Assembly (NCBI RefSeq): GCF_002849655.1
Contig: NZ_PDNW01000023.1
Location: 1 to 54,912 of the forward strand
Direction of reading: 5' to 3'
DNA: 54,912 nt
Source: Pollutimonas subterranea
GTDB lineage: Bacteria; Pseudomonadota; Gammaproteobacteria; Burkholderiales; Burkholderiaceae_B
Shown: positions 23,509 through 33,814 of the stretch, one piece after another
Numbering within the stretch: position 1 is the stretch's first letter
How the letters are laid out: each line of letters starts with the position of its first letter
Position numbers and translations under genes: made by a program
Notes under the pieces: generated by a model
Database searches by the model: none
The model's input: the letters and a program-made list of their open reading frames with translations, nothing else
Told to the model about the DNA's origin: nothing

Positions 23509-24432
23509 CTAGGCCAGTGCCAAGGGCGCTTCTTGTGGAACCAGGGCGGAGAAGTCGCGGCGCGCGGCAATATGCTCGGGCCGGGGCTTCAGCCCATGCA
23601 TCGGGGCGCCCAATGCATTCTCGGTACTGTTGTACACCATGAAAACATTGGCACGAGGCCATGGCGAAATATTGCCATTGGATCCATGCATGGTATTGCA
23701 GTCAAAAAAGACGACCGATCCGGCCTTTGCCATCATGGGCTTGATGCCGCCTTGCTCGACCAGCAATTGCAGGCTCAACGGATCAGGCACACCATACTCC
23801 TGCTTCTTGAGCGATTTCTTGTAGTGGTCGTCAGGCGTCTGGCCCTGGCAGGACACGAACTGCTGATGTGAGCTCGGTACCAGCATAAGCGGACCGTTGC
23901 AGGCATTGTTGTCGCTCAGCAATACTGAACAACTCAGCGCCCGCATCCGTGGCATGCCGTCTTCGACGTGCCAGGTTTCGAAATCGGAATGCCAGTAGAA
24001 CTCCTTGCCTTTGAAGCCGGGTTTCATGTTGGCACGCGATTGGTGCATATAGACTTCCGAACCCAGAATCTGGCGCGCCACATTGATCAAACGGGGATCA
24101 CGGGCAAGATTCCCAAGCATATCGCTCAGTTCATGAACCCGGAAGATGGAACGCACTTCGTTGCTACCGGGTTCTGTAATGGATTCCTCCATCGACACGA
24201 TGGAGGAATCGGCGCTCATGCGCTTGACTTCATCCAGCAGAACCTGCGTCTCGGCGTCGCTGAAAATATCTTCGAGCAACAGAAAGCCATCGCGCTCGTA
24301 AGCGGCTATCTGGCTTTCTTCCACGGCGTCGGCATAATTGCCACCTTCATAGACTACTGGATCCTGCCTGGCAATGATCGCCGAACCGCGATCGTTGCGC
24401 GAGGCATACCAGTCTGCAATGGGTTTTCTCAT
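23509..24432 (-). CDS. ectD: Ectoine hydroxylase EctD
   Basis: This 307-aa Fe(II)/2-oxoglutarate dioxygenase converts ectoine to 5-hydroxyectoine. The iron-binding His and Asp lie in FYWHSDFETWHVEDGMPRMR, the second His in FFDCNTMHGSNGNISPWPRA, and ALSCSVLLSDNNACNGPLML is the family core. Length fits EctD (about 300). It follows ectC by 17 bp, the usual ectABC-D order. Confidence 0.96.
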   Translation of the reverse strand: MRKPIADWYASRNDRGSAIIARQDPVVYEGGNYADAVEESQIAAYERDGFLLLEDIFSDAETQVLLDEVKRMSADSSIVSMEESITEPGSNEVRSIFRVHELSDMLGNLARDPRLINVARQILGSEVYMHQSRANMKPGFKGKEFYWHSDFETWHVEDGMPRMRALSCSVLLSDNNACNGPLMLVPSSHQQFVSCQGQTPDDHYKKSLKKQEYGVPDPLSLQLLVEQGGIKPMMAKAGSVVFFDCNTMHGSNGNISPWPRANVFMVYNSTENALGAPMHGLKPRPEHIAARRDFSALVPQEAPLALA

Positions 24433-24449
24433 TTACTACTCCTTAACTT

Positions 24450-24845
24450 TTACGCGGCGCGCGCGTCTGCCGGGTATACCCCTTTCTCGTCATGCACCTC
24501 AAAGCCTGTCAAGGGCGGGTTGAATACACAAATCACTCGCAACGGCTCTTTGCCGCCCCGCAGCCAATGCTCATCATTTTCGTCGAGGGCATAGACGACT
24601 CCAGGACCCAGTGCGTATTTCTTGCCATCGGCTATGGTTTCGATTTCGCCATCCCCTTCTATGCACCATACGGCTTCGAGATGGTTCTGATAGTGGATAT
24701 GCGTTTCAGTACCGGGAAATATCACGGTCTCGTGAAACGAGAAGCCCATGCCGTCCTTTTGCAACAGCACTCGCCTGCTGAGCCAGTTTTCCGTTATGAC
24801 CTCGTGCTCGGTACCTATGACTTCGTTGACATTCCTTACGATCAT
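24450..24845 (-). CDS. ectC: L-ectoine synthase EctC
   Basis: This 131-aa cupin enzyme closes the ring of N-gamma-acetyl-diaminobutyrate to give ectoine. Signature segments are [40 protein letters not shown] with cupin metal ligands, [19 protein letters not shown] and [12 protein letters not shown]. It overlaps the ectB stop by 4 bp. Length and order are standard. Confidence 0.97.
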   Translation of the reverse strand: MIVRNVNEVIGTEHEVITENWLSRRVLLQKDGMGFSFHETVIFPGTETHIHYQNHLEAVWCIEGDGEIETIADGKKYALGPGVVYALDENDEHWLRGGKEPLRVICVFNPPLTGFEVHDEKGVYPADARAA

Positions 24846-26152
24846 CGCGCTCTACCTCCAAATTTCAATACATGGGCGCTTACGCCCTTTTCTGCCAACA
24901 CTTCGGCAACGCTACGCTCAATGATTTCCAGTCCGCGCGAAAGCAGATCATCTTCTATCGTCAGTGCAGGCAGGACCTTGAGGACTTCATCATGCGCCCC
25001 TGAGGTTTCGATCACGAGGCCATATCCGAATGCCTTCTTTGCCACCTGCGCCGCGACATCGTCATCGGCGGAAGTGATCAGCCCCTGGATGAGGCCACGG
25101 CCGCGCACGCTCAGCCCCGCCATCGGGTAGCTGTGGACCAGGTTCTCCAGCCAGTCGCGCACCAGACCTTCCTTGCGCTGAATTTCTTCGGAAAAAGCCC
25201 CATCGCTCCAATACGTCTCGAGCGCCTGGGATGCGGTAACAAATGCCAGGTTATTGCCACGGAACGTGCCGCTGTGTGCGCCCGGTTTCCATATATCGAG
25301 TTCGGGTTTCATCAGCACGAGCGACATGGGAAGACCGAAGCCCGAGAGGGATTTGGACAATGTGATGATGTCAGGCTGAATGCCTGCCGACTCAAAGCTG
25401 AAAAAGTTGCCGGTCCGGCCGCAACCGACCTGGATATCGTCCACGATCAGCAACATGTCATGTTTTTTGCAAAGCCGCTCAAGCTCCTTCAACCAACGCC
25501 ACGTAGCCACGTTGACACCGCCCTCGCCCTGGACCGTCTCCACGATCACCGCGGCGGGATGGTCCAGGCCGCTGCTGGGATCGTCCAGCATGCGTTCCAG
25601 ATAGGCCATGGTGTTGATGTCGGGTCCCATGTAGCCATCGAAAGGCATGAACGTGGTGTTCGCCAGCGACACGCCCGCCGCATTCCGGAATTTCGAGTTG
25701 GCCGTCACTGCCAGCGATCCGCCACTCACGCCGTGGAAGCCATGCGTGAACGAAATGATGTTCTGCCTGCCCTTGATCTGCCGCGCAAGCTTCAAGGCGG
25801 CTTCGACCGCATTGGTGCCTGTCGGGCCGGTAAACTGCAAGGTGTACTTCCAGTCGCGCGGCTTGAGCAATACGCGATCGACGGTCTCAAGAAAGTGTTT
25901 CTTGGCCGTAGTCGCCATGTCCAGGCCATGAATCAGACCATCGGTATCAAGATATTCGATGACTTTTTTCTTGAATACCGGATTATTGTGCCCGTAGTTC
26001 AACGTCCCTGCACCGCTGAAGAAATCGATGTACTGTTTATCGTCTTCATCAATCAATATGGAGCCGCGTGCTTGCTTGAAGATGACAGGAAACGACCGGA
26101 CGTAGCCCCGCACTTCCGACTCCATCCGGTCAAATATTTTTAAATCCATCAT
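24842..26152 (-). CDS. ectB: Diaminobutyrate--2-oxoglutarate aminotransferase EctB
   Basis: This 436-aa class-III PLP aminotransferase makes L-2,4-diaminobutyrate from aspartate semialdehyde and glutamate. It starts [20 protein letters not shown]; the PLP-binding Lys lies in [39 protein letters not shown] and [18 protein letters not shown] are family segments. AGAGGA eight bases upstream selects the start at 26152 (the next codon is also Met); a longer frame to 26254 is not supported. Confidence 0.96.
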   Translation of the reverse strand: MMDLKIFDRMESEVRGYVRSFPVIFKQARGSILIDEDDKQYIDFFSGAGTLNYGHNNPVFKKKVIEYLDTDGLIHGLDMATTAKKHFLETVDRVLLKPRDWKYTLQFTGPTGTNAVEAALKLARQIKGRQNIISFTHGFHGVSGGSLAVTANSKFRNAAGVSLANTTFMPFDGYMGPDINTMAYLERMLDDPSSGLDHPAAVIVETVQGEGGVNVATWRWLKELERLCKKHDMLLIVDDIQVGCGRTGNFFSFESAGIQPDIITLSKSLSGFGLPMSLVLMKPELDIWKPGAHSGTFRGNNLAFVTASQALETYWSDGAFSEEIQRKEGLVRDWLENLVHSYPMAGLSVRGRGLIQGLITSADDDVAAQVAKKAFGYGLVIETSGAHDEVLKVLPALTIEDDLLSRGLEIIERSVAEVLAEKGVSAHVLKFGGRAR

Positions 26153-26257
26153 GTTTCTTCCTCTCTTTTGGCGAAGCGCCGGGACGAAGCGAAACAATGC
26201 TCCCGCCCTTGGCTGGCGCCTCTGTTTGAAGAATATTGGTGCGTCACGCACCATCGA

Positions 26258-26812
26258 CTACGCAGGCCTGAAAGGGCCTATGCGTATAAGCGGTTCATCG
26301 TCATGCCCATGCATGCCGAATAAATGCCTCTCGAACAACGGCGTCTCGCATGATCGAGCGTCCAGCTGGCGCGCCACGGAGGCGAACAAACTGCGCGATG
26401 CACGGTTATCCGGACCTACCGTTGTTTCGATATATCTGATTTGATTCATGCCGGGTCGCCGCAACAGTCCGTTCAGCATGTACCGGGCCAAGCCTTTGCC
26501 GCGCGCACGTTCGTGTACGGCCACTTGCCAAACGAAAAGTACGTCGGCCCTTCCGGGCGGTACGTAGGCGGACACGAAGCCTTCAATGCCGTCGCTGTCT
26601 TGCGCCACGATGCAGGTATCGCGAAAATGCTCGCTGAGCAGCAGATAGGTATAAAGGGAGTTCAGGTCCAGCGGCGGGCACTGGGACACCAGGTCGTGGA
26701 TGGCTGCCGCATCCCGCTTGCCGGGAGCACGCAAGGTCGAGACGGACTGCAGGGGGATGCCGCCCTTGGCGGCTGATTGAAATAGAGGTATCGAGGTATC
26801 TTGATCGTTCAC
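26258..26812 (-). CDS. ectA: L-2,4-diaminobutyrate acetyltransferase EctA
   Basis: This 184-aa GNAT acetyltransferase acetylates diaminobutyrate on the gamma-amino group. The acetyl-CoA site is [18 protein letters not shown], and [20 protein letters not shown] and [20 protein letters not shown] are EctA hallmarks. It overlaps the end of ectR by 4 bp, so regulator and first enzyme share a transcript. ectB starts about 105 bp downstream. Confidence 0.95.
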   Translation of the reverse strand: MNDQDTSIPLFQSAAKGGIPLQSVSTLRAPGKRDAAAIHDLVSQCPPLDLNSLYTYLLLSEHFRDTCIVAQDSDGIEGFVSAYVPPGRADVLFVWQVAVHERARGKGLARYMLNGLLRRPGMNQIRYIETTVGPDNRASRSLFASVARQLDARSCETPLFERHLFGMHGHDDEPLIRIGPFRPA

Positions 26813-27348
26813 ACCACCAGTCCCGATTCTGGCGGAACACCGGCTGTCGGCACATCCAGGATGGGCGAGGCAATTTCACCCGGCTGTTCAGCAAGCGCGG
26901 TGCCGTCCGACTCCATGAGGTGGACAATTCGTTCAAGTGACAGCGTGATGGTGGCTTGCTCGAGCTCCGGCAGCGACCTGAGCGCGTCGGACAGTTTCTG
27001 CTGCAAAGGGGACGGCGTGTCAAGTGCCAGTGCACGACCTGCTTCAGTTGCCGACACGAACACGATACGGCGATCTTCGCGCCCGCGCTCGCGCCGAATA
27101 AGGCCTTTGTCTTCCAGGCGGTCAAGAATGCCGACGACGGTACTGGGGCTGACATGGACTTCGCGGCTGATGGCCGTGGCCGTCAGCGGACCGCGCTCGA
27201 TCACGGCGCGCAGGCAAACCAGTTGTGGCGCCGTAATGTTGCTGCAGGCGGCCAACTGACGGGAATGCAGGGCAATCGAACGCGTGATGCGTCGCAATGC
27301 ACGCAAGATACGCAGGTCGAACTGTTGGTCTTCCAATGATTTAGTCAT
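26809..27348 (-). CDS. ectR: MarR-type regulator of ectoine synthesis (EctR)
   Basis: This 179-aa protein has a winged-helix MarR domain: [40 protein letters not shown] with the recognition helix, and [20 protein letters not shown] in the wing. EctR proteins repress ectABC and are relieved under high salt in other bacteria. The start [20 protein letters not shown] at 27348 is chosen because a TTGACA-17-TATCAT promoter and an adjacent palindrome (27361-27414) lie upstream; a longer frame would overlap them. It is the first gene of ectR-ectABCD. Confidence 0.88.
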   Translation of the reverse strand: MTKSLEDQQFDLRILRALRRITRSIALHSRQLAACSNITAPQLVCLRAVIERGPLTATAISREVHVSPSTVVGILDRLEDKGLIRRERGREDRRIVFVSATEAGRALALDTPSPLQQKLSDALRSLPELEQATITLSLERIVHLMESDGTALAEQPGEIASPILDVPTAGVPPESGLVV

Positions 27349-27360
27349 CACACGAAATAG

Positions 27361-27385
27361 TTCTGTTAAATTGATTTCAACAGAA
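27361..27385. promoter_or_regulatory. Palindromic operator, probable EctR binding site
   Basis: TTCTGTT (27361-27367) and AACAGAA (27379-27385) form the ends of a near-perfect palindrome whose middle (AAAT...ATTT) continues the symmetry with one extra base. It starts immediately downstream of the -10 element at 27386-27391, so a bound repressor would cover the transcription start. The size and symmetry fit a MarR dimer site. That EctR binds here is inference. Confidence 0.7.
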
Positions 27386-27414
27386 ATGATATGCGCGCAA
27401 AGCACCTATGTCAA
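27386..27414 (-). promoter_or_regulatory. sigma-70 promoter of ectR-ectABCD
   Basis: On the minus strand TTGACA (27414-27409, perfect -35), a 17-bp spacer and TATCAT (27391-27386, five of six). It drives ectR and the ect operon, with the palindromic operator directly downstream. Confidence 0.8.
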
Positions 27415-27514
27415 CCGTGAATACCCGGGCAAAGTGTCAAAGCGGAGGGTCGGCGCGCCACAAAACAGCAAGACGAACGCCGGGCTGGAACCGACCCTTA
27501 AGGGGAAATTACAG

Positions 27515-28978
27515 CTAAGCCGTGCCGGTGCCGCCCACCGTGAGGCCGTCCATCCGGACGGTCGGCATGCCAACGCCCACCGGAACGCTTTGCCCTTCTT
27601 TTCCGCAAGTTCCCACCCCGGAATCAAGTTGCAAGTCGTTACCGATTAGGCTGACTTGGTTCATGGCGTCGGGGCCATTTCCTATGAGTGTGGCGCCCTT
27701 GACGGGATATGTCACCTTGCCATTCTCGATCATGTACGCTTCGGAAGTGGAGAATACGAACTTGCCACTGGTGATATCAACTTGGCCACCGCCAAAATTC
27801 ACGGCATATAAGCCCTTCTTGACCGATGCGATGATCTCCGCCGGTGGTACTTGCCCAGGCAGCATGAAAGTATTGGTCATGCGCGGCATAGGCAGGTGCG
27901 CATACGATTCGCGTCGTCCATTGCCAGTGACCGGCATTTTCATGAGGCGCGCGTTCATTGAATCTTGCATATACCCTTTCAGGACGCCGTCCTCGATAAG
28001 CACGTTACGTTGCGTGGCATTGCCTTCGTCATCGATGTTCAACGACCCACGCCTGTCGGCCAGTGTTCCGTCGTCGATGACAGTAACGCCCTTGGAAGCC
28101 ACGCGTTCCCCGATGCGCCCCGCAAAAATGCTGGAACCCTTGCGATTGAAGTCGCCCTCGAGTCCGTGGCCCACCGCTTCGTGCAGCAAGATGCCTGGCC
28201 AGCCCGAACCCAGCACGACGGTCATTTCACCCGCCGGCGCCGCCTTGGCATCAAGATTGACGAGCGCTTCGTGGGTGGCGCGTTGCACATAAGAGCGCAA
28301 CACATCGTCGGTGAAATAGGCGAGCCCGCTGCGGCCTCCTCCGCCCCCGTGGCCCATTTCGCGGCGGCCATTGCGCTCGGCGATGACCGTCAGGGAAAGA
28401 CGAACCAGCGGGCGGACATCAGCGGCCAGCCGCCCGTCGCTGCCCGCAACCAGTATGACATCGTACTCGGCGCCCAACCCCGCCATCACCTGGATGATAT
28501 GGGGATCGGCGGCGCGTGCCATGGCTTCGAAACGCTCCAGCAACGCCACCTTGTCGGGTGCCGACAAGGTATTGACAGGGTCGATCGCCGGATAAAGATC
28601 GTGACCTGCAGGAGGATGCCCCGAAATGACTTTTTGGCGTCCCGCCCCTTGGCGGGCAATGGTGCGCACGACACGCGCCGACGACAGGAGCGCGTCGGGC
28701 GATAGTGTGTCGGAATAGGCGAACGCGGTCTTTTCACCGCTGATCGCGCGCACGCCCACGCCTTGCTCGATAGAGAAGCTGCCGGTTTTGACAATACCCT
28801 CTTCAAGGCTCCAGCCTTCACTGCGGGTATATTGAAAATACAGGTCGGCGTAATCGACCTTATGCGTAAATATTTCGCCCAGCGCGCGCGCCATATCGTC
28901 TTCGCTCAGACCCCAAGGATCGAGCAGAACCGATTTCGCGGTGGCCAGGGCACTGAAAGCAGGGTCAACAAGTTTCAT
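27515..28978 (-). CDS. tldD: Metalloprotease TldD
   Basis: This 487-aa subunit of the TldD/TldE zinc peptidase (E. coli: maturation of microcin B17, CcdA turnover). The zinc motif HEAVGH lies at residues 266-271 in [18 protein letters not shown], followed by [15 protein letters not shown]. The C-terminal [20 protein letters not shown] contains the third zinc-ligand Cys region. Length fits. A nitrilase-family gene lies directly upstream on the same strand, a pairing common in beta- and gammaproteobacteria. Confidence 0.95.
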   Translation of the reverse strand: MKLVDPAFSALATAKSVLLDPWGLSEDDMARALGEIFTHKVDYADLYFQYTRSEGWSLEEGIVKTGSFSIEQGVGVRAISGEKTAFAYSDTLSPDALLSSARVVRTIARQGAGRQKVISGHPPAGHDLYPAIDPVNTLSAPDKVALLERFEAMARAADPHIIQVMAGLGAEYDVILVAGSDGRLAADVRPLVRLSLTVIAERNGRREMGHGGGGGRSGLAYFTDDVLRSYVQRATHEALVNLDAKAAPAGEMTVVLGSGWPGILLHEAVGHGLEGDFNRKGSSIFAGRIGERVASKGVTVIDDGTLADRRGSLNIDDEGNATQRNVLIEDGVLKGYMQDSMNARLMKMPVTGNGRRESYAHLPMPRMTNTFMLPGQVPPAEIIASVKKGLYAVNFGGGQVDITSGKFVFSTSEAYMIENGKVTYPVKGATLIGNGPDAMNQVSLIGNDLQLDSGVGTCGKEGQSVPVGVGMPTVRMDGLTVGGTGTA

Positions 28979-29002
28979 AAAAAGTACCGTAACAACGACA
29001 AA

Positions 29003-29821
29003 TTACATCGTTCGATGTTTGAGGGCGGGTAAGGATTCCCGAACGTCGCGCAGATGTTGAAGGTTCATGTCGCCAATGGCGATTCCCGGACCTTCAGCAA
29101 TACTGTCGACAACGTCGCCCCATGGATCAATTAGAACAGAATGGCCCCAGGTGCGGCGACCGTTTTCATGCTTGCCGCCTTGTGCCGCAGCCAACACATA
29201 GCATTGATTCTCAATCGCGCGCGCTCGCAGCAGTACGTCCCAGTGGGCGGACCCTGTCGTATACGTGAAGGCGGCTGGCACCACCATGAGGTTTACCGGC
29301 CCCATGGCCCGGAAAAATTCCGGGAACCGTAAATCGTAACAAATGGAAAGACCCACTTGACCGCAAGGCGCCATGAACGTTTGCGGCGTGTTTTCACCAG
29401 GACGGATGGATACGGACTCGTCGTAGGACTCGGCGCCCTTCCTGTAGCCGAACAAATGGATCTTGTCGTATCGCGCAACACGCGCGCCGGACGGGTCATA
29501 AACCAATGTCGTATTGTAGATGCGGTCAGCCTGGCCGCAATCAAGAGGCAAGGTGCCTCCCACCAGCCAGATACCGTGCATCGAGGCTTGGCTGGACAGA
29601 AACTCCTGAATGGGACCACTACCCAGCGCTTCCTTGATGGCAAGCTTGTCCCGGTCTTTATTTCCCATCAGGCAGAAATACTCTGGCAGCACGATGAGTT
29701 CGGCGCCGTCTTGCACAGCCTGGCCAATCAGTGCCGCCGCCTCATCGAGATTTTGGCCCAGCTGCGTCGACGTAACGGTTTGAATAGCCGCCACGCGTGA
29801 AATATCTTTAGTGGGCACCAT
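29003..29821 (-). CDS. Carbon-nitrogen hydrolase (nitrilase superfamily)
   Basis: This is a 272-aa enzyme with the catalytic triad of the superfamily: Glu in ELIVLPEYFCLMG, Lys in ARYDKIHLFGYRKG and Cys in VGLSICYDLRFPEFFRAMG. It resembles Nit1 / deaminated-glutathione amidases of proteobacteria, which remove damaged glutathione. The start at MVPTKDISRVAAIQT is preferred; a longer frame to 29881 would add an odd hydrophobic lead. It lies 25 bp upstream of tldD, and the divergent hns gene is nearby. Confidence 0.85.
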   Translation of the reverse strand: MVPTKDISRVAAIQTVTSTQLGQNLDEAAALIGQAVQDGAELIVLPEYFCLMGNKDRDKLAIKEALGSGPIQEFLSSQASMHGIWLVGGTLPLDCGQADRIYNTTLVYDPSGARVARYDKIHLFGYRKGAESYDESVSIRPGENTPQTFMAPCGQVGLSICYDLRFPEFFRAMGPVNLMVVPAAFTYTTGSAHWDVLLRARAIENQCYVLAAAQGGKHENGRRTWGHSVLIDPWGDVVDSIAEGPGIAIGDMNLQHLRDVRESLPALKHRTM

Positions 29822-29914
29822 AATGATTATCCAGAATGAAATTAGCGAAGTAATACCAACGCTTTGGTTTATTATGCGCAATAATTAATGTTCACATTCG
29901 ACACAGGAATATTC

Positions 29915-30271
29915 ATGGTCCGCGATACCTATTTATCGGCAAAACAAAAAATAGAAAAAGAAATACAGAAACTGCAGAAACAAGCCCAGGCTTTACAGGT
30001 AAAACAGCGCGGTCCGGCAATCACTTCGATTATCCGTTCGATGCGCGAATATGAGATTACGCCGGAAGAAATTGCAGAGGCCTACAACAAGAAAACCGTA
30101 AAGACCTCCACGCCCAAGCCGACCCCTGCCGCCGCAAAAAACAAACGGCCCGTTCCAGCCAAATACCGGCACCCCGAAACGGGGGCCACGTGGACCGGCC
30201 GCGGCAAAGCGCCGCGCTGGGTAACTGCAGCCGAAGCCGAGGGCCAGGATAGAAGCAACTTTCTTATCTAG
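29915..30271 (+). CDS. H-NS family histone-like nucleoid protein
   Basis: This 118-aa protein has an N-terminal coiled-coil dimerisation region (about 5-35, KQKIEKEIQKLQKQAQAL), a Lys/Pro-rich linker and the C-terminal DNA-binding motif TWTGRGKAPRW at residues 92-102. This is the Burkholderiales H-NS type, which binds AT-rich DNA and silences transferred genes. The ATG at 29915 follows CAGGAA by normal spacing; an earlier in-frame start at 29888 is less likely. Confidence 0.88.
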   Translation: MVRDTYLSAKQKIEKEIQKLQKQAQALQVKQRGPAITSIIRSMREYEITPEEIAEAYNKKTVKTSTPKPTPAAAKNKRPVPAKYRHPETGATWTGRGKAPRWVTAAEAEGQDRSNFLI

Positions 30272-30282
30272 ACAGGGCAAGC

Positions 30283-30930
30283 CTAACGACCACGCTCGTA
30301 GTTCACCTCGCGGACTTGGCCGTTGTTGCCGGGAAAGCCGTCAAACACCGCTTGGGCCAGATAAGGCATGGCCTGCGCAAGATTATCGGTCGTACTAACG
30401 TTGACGGCACTGGATCTATATACTTCAGCGCCGCTGTTTTGATTATCCTTGATAATCACAGTAAGCGTGTTTTTGTACACGTCGACCGGCACGGTATACG
30501 CGGGCGGCGACATATAGATGCCGCCGCCCCATCCTCGATATCCGCCATAATAGCCGCCGAACGCAGGACCAAAGCCCCAGCCGTCCATATAGGGGTCGTA
30601 AGAACGCTGGACCAGCGCGGTACTGACCGGATTGTTGTAGGCAATAGTGACATCGAATCGTGCAGCCTGCCCTGAGCGCGCCTCGACCAGTCCGGTCGGG
30701 CCTATCGATGCGCGAACCATGTCGGCAACCGACTGGAATTCCAGATTGTTGGCCTGGCTTTCAGCGGGCACAATGCGGTAGAACTGGCCTTCCACGTTGG
30801 AGGGCCATTGCTGATAGCTGGTTACCCGGGCCGACAGCGTTGATGCGCATCCTGTCACCAGAAACAGGCTTGCCATGACCGCCCAAAATCGCCATATGGA
30901 TAATTTAGACCGGTGTGAACGATGCCCCAT
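30283..30930 (-). CDS. DUF4136-type lipoprotein
   Basis: This 215-aa protein has a basic N-terminus, a signal segment (IWRFWAVMASLFLVTGC) and lipobox VTGC with Cys near residue 28, so it is lipid-anchored. The mature domain (SYQQWPSNVEGQFYRIVP, then a Gly/Tyr-rich loop GGYYGGYRGWGGGIY and KNTLTVIIKDNQNSGAEVYR) matches DUF4136-like outer-membrane-associated lipoproteins. Function is unknown; envelope location is firm. It converges on hns and is divergent from pepN. Confidence 0.8.
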   Translation of the reverse strand: MGHRSHRSKLSIWRFWAVMASLFLVTGCASTLSARVTSYQQWPSNVEGQFYRIVPAESQANNLEFQSVADMVRASIGPTGLVEARSGQAARFDVTIAYNNPVSTALVQRSYDPYMDGWGFGPAFGGYYGGYRGWGGGIYMSPPAYTVPVDVYKNTLTVIIKDNQNSGAEVYRSSAVNVSTTDNLAQAMPYLAQAVFDGFPGNNGQVREVNYERGR

Positions 30931-31105
30931 GATTTACCCCACATATTTTATTGATCATGACCAGCCCCGACCTTAATTACGGAGAATGGTAGCGTTACCT
31001 TTACTAAGACCACTATGCCAAAACAAAGGTTGCATCGTCGCCTTAAAAAACCGATGCTGTGCAAATACTACAATAGCTCCAACATCGAACAGTGAGTCTA
31101 CAGCC

Positions 31106-33814
31106 ATGCACACCGACACCGTCCCCACCATATCCCGCCACGACTACCAGCCTTATCCCTATCATCTTCCGCGTGTTTCACTCGAATTCGACCTCAACGC
31201 CGCACAAACACGGGTTCATTCACGGCTTGACGTCGAACGCGTTGGTGACGAGAACCAGCCTTTACGTCTCAACGGGCAAGATCTGGTCCTGGAGTCCGTG
31301 GCGCTCGACGGCCGGACGCTGTCGGCCGAGGAATATCAGCTGCAAGACGAAATTCTCACGATTTTTCCCACATCGGCAAGCTTTACGCTGCAAATCACGA
31401 GCCTGTGCAAGCCAGCGGAAAATTCATCCCTGATGGGCTTGTATGTGTCGGGCGACAAGCTCTTCACCCAGTGCGAGGCAGAAGGTTTTCGACGTATCAC
31501 CTGGTTCCCCGATCGTCCTGACGTCATGTCGCGCTATCGTGTCACCCTGCGTGCCGATCCAAAGCAGTACCCGTTGCTGCTGTCTAATGGCAATCTCCTG
31601 GAAGAAGCCGACCTGCCAGACGGCCGCCACGAGGCGGTCTGGGAAGACCCGCACCCTAAACCCAGCTATTTATTTGCACTGGTGGCGGGCGATTTTGCCT
31701 GCCGCGAGCAAGCCATCACGACACAAGGCAAACGCGACGCGCTGCTACAGATATATAGTGACCGCGGCTCCGAGACCAAGACGGAATGGGCGCTGGACTG
31801 TCTGGTAAGGTCGGTTCAATGGGACGAGCAACGCTTCGGACTGGAGCTCGACCTGGATCGCTTCATGGTGGTGGCTGCAAGGGACTTCAACATGGGGGCG
31901 ATGGAAAACAAAGGCCTCAATATCTTCAATTCGGCCTACGTACTCGCCGACAAGGACTCTGCAACCGACTCCGCGTATCGAGCCATCGAAGCCGTGATCG
32001 GACATGAGTATTTTCACAACTGGACCGGCAATCGCGTAACTTGCCGCGACTGGTTCCAGCTATCCTTGAAAGAAGGCCTGACCGTCTTCCGCGACCAGGA
32101 GTTCTCGGCCGATATGCTGGCGCAAGACTTGTCCGGCGCCGAGGCGGCCAGTGCCCGCGCCGTCAAGCGCATTGATGACGTCAGCACGCTGCGCATTGCG
32201 CAGTTTCCCGAAGATGCCGGCCCTATGGCCCACCCGATACGGCCTGAAAGCTATCAGGAAATCGGTAATTTCTACACCGCAACCGTGTATGAAAAAGGCG
32301 CTGAAGTCATACGCATGCAGCACACGATATTGGGAGAAGCCGGGTTCCGCGCCGGTATCGACGAGTATTTCCGCCGCCACGACGGTGCCGCGGTGACCTG
32401 CGATGATTTCGTCAGTGCCATGGAGTCGGTATACATACAGCAGAATCCAGGCAAGGACCTGGATGCCTTCCGCCGTTGGTATAGCCAAGCGGGTACGCCC
32501 CGGGTCAAGGTCGATCTGGATTACAACGCCGAAACCCGGACATGCTCGATTACCTTGGGCCAGCGCAACGAAGCCGTCGGCATCGAGCGGCTGCAATCGC
32601 CGCTATTGCCCAAGCCGCCTCTGCATATTCCCTTTGCCCTGGGCCTGCTGGATCAGCAAGGAAAGGCCATACCCCTCGAGCATGACGGGAAAACCGCCGA
32701 AACGGTACTCCTGGAGCTGACCGAAGAACAGCAAACCTGGGTATTCAGCAACATTCCGCAAAAACCCGTACCCTCGCTGTTGCGCAATTTTTCCGCACCC
32801 GTAATCGTCGACGTCGAACGACAGGAAGCGGACCTCATTCTGCTGGCGCAGCACGATACCGACCCGTTCGCCCGCTGGGAAGCGGTCCAGGAATTGGCAA
32901 CCCGCCAACTGCTGGCCCTGACCAGGTCGGTCGGCGAGGAGCAGCAACCAGAGGTGGATCCGCGCATCATTGAAACGTGGAAACGGCTATTACTCGACGC
33001 CGACCTCAGCGCCGCGTACAAAACGCGGATCCTGAGCCAGCCTACCGAGAAAGAACTGCTGGAGAAAACCAGTCCCATGGACCCGGCTGCGGCGGTAAAG
33101 GCCAGCAGGCACTTGCGTCGGCAACTGGGCGAAGCCCTGGCATCCGACTGGTTATCCGTCTACCGCAACAGTGCCGGCAGCGACGAGCAGTACACGCCGG
33201 ATCCGCTCTCTTCGGGACGCAGGTCCTTGCACAACCTCTGCCTGTATTACCTGATGGCCGCCGGCCACCCCGAGGCGAAGCCGCTGGCCGTCGCTCAGTA
33301 CTACGGCGCGACCAACATGACGGACCGCATGGGCGGCCTCTCGGCACTGGTGCACTTTTCGAACTCGCCCGAGAGCCAGGAAGCGCTGAACCACTTTTAT
33401 GAACAATGGCAACAAGATCCCTTGGTGATCGATAAGTGGTTTGCCTTGCAAGCCTCCGCCCCCGGCACGACAGTCGAGACCATAAAGTCCCTGATGCTGC
33501 ACCCTGCGTTTTCACTGCGCAATCCGAACCGGGCGCGCTCCCTGATCTTCCAGTTCTGCATGAACAATCTGCAGGGCGTGCACACTTCCGAGGGCTATGA
33601 GTTCTGGGCCGATCAAGTCATCGCCCTGGACCAGCTCAATCCGGAAATCGCGGCACGGCTGGCACGGGCTTTCGACAGCTGGGCCCGCTTTACCGCCACG
33701 AACCGTGACGCCATGCAGGCCGGGCTACAACGCATCCAGCAACATCCGACACTGTCGCGCAACGTAAGCGAAATAGTTTCCAAAGCATTGAACATACAGC
33801 AGGAGTACAAATGA
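31106..33814 (+). CDS. pepN: Aminopeptidase N
   Basis: This 902-aa M1 zinc aminopeptidase removes N-terminal residues from peptides in the cytosol. The exopeptidase motif GAMEN lies at 264-268 and the zinc site HEYFH at 300-304 in [20 protein letters not shown], with [17 protein letters not shown] after it. Length fits PepN of gammaproteobacterial/betaproteobacterial type (870-900). The start [20 protein letters not shown] is chosen; a longer frame to 30986 lacks conserved sequence. It overlaps fbp by 4 bp. Confidence 0.96.
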   Translation: MHTDTVPTISRHDYQPYPYHLPRVSLEFDLNAAQTRVHSRLDVERVGDENQPLRLNGQDLVLESVALDGRTLSAEEYQLQDEILTIFPTSASFTLQITSLCKPAENSSLMGLYVSGDKLFTQCEAEGFRRITWFPDRPDVMSRYRVTLRADPKQYPLLLSNGNLLEEADLPDGRHEAVWEDPHPKPSYLFALVAGDFACREQAITTQGKRDALLQIYSDRGSETKTEWALDCLVRSVQWDEQRFGLELDLDRFMVVAARDFNMGAMENKGLNIFNSAYVLADKDSATDSAYRAIEAVIGHEYFHNWTGNRVTCRDWFQLSLKEGLTVFRDQEFSADMLAQDLSGAEAASARAVKRIDDVSTLRIAQFPEDAGPMAHPIRPESYQEIGNFYTATVYEKGAEVIRMQHTILGEAGFRAGIDEYFRRHDGAAVTCDDFVSAMESVYIQQNPGKDLDAFRRWYSQAGTPRVKVDLDYNAETRTCSITLGQRNEAVGIERLQSPLLPKPPLHIPFALGLLDQQGKAIPLEHDGKTAETVLLELTEEQQTWVFSNIPQKPVPSLLRNFSAPVIVDVERQEADLILLAQHDTDPFARWEAVQELATRQLLALTRSVGEEQQPEVDPRIIETWKRLLLDADLSAAYKTRILSQPTEKELLEKTSPMDPAAAVKASRHLRRQLGEALASDWLSVYRNSAGSDEQYTPDPLSSGRRSLHNLCLYYLMAAGHPEAKPLAVAQYYGATNMTDRMGGLSALVHFSNSPESQEALNHFYEQWQQDPLVIDKWFALQASAPGTTVETIKSLMLHPAFSLRNPNRARSLIFQFCMNNLQGVHTSEGYEFWADQVIALDQLNPEIAARLARAFDSWARFTATNRDAMQAGLQRIQQHPTLSRNVSEIVSKALNIQQEYK

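Noticed and set aside
24472-24485. GGGTATACCC palindrome at the end of ectC
   Set aside because: It shares the GTATAC core but lies inside coding sequence (VYPADAR region), so it is taken as coincidence.
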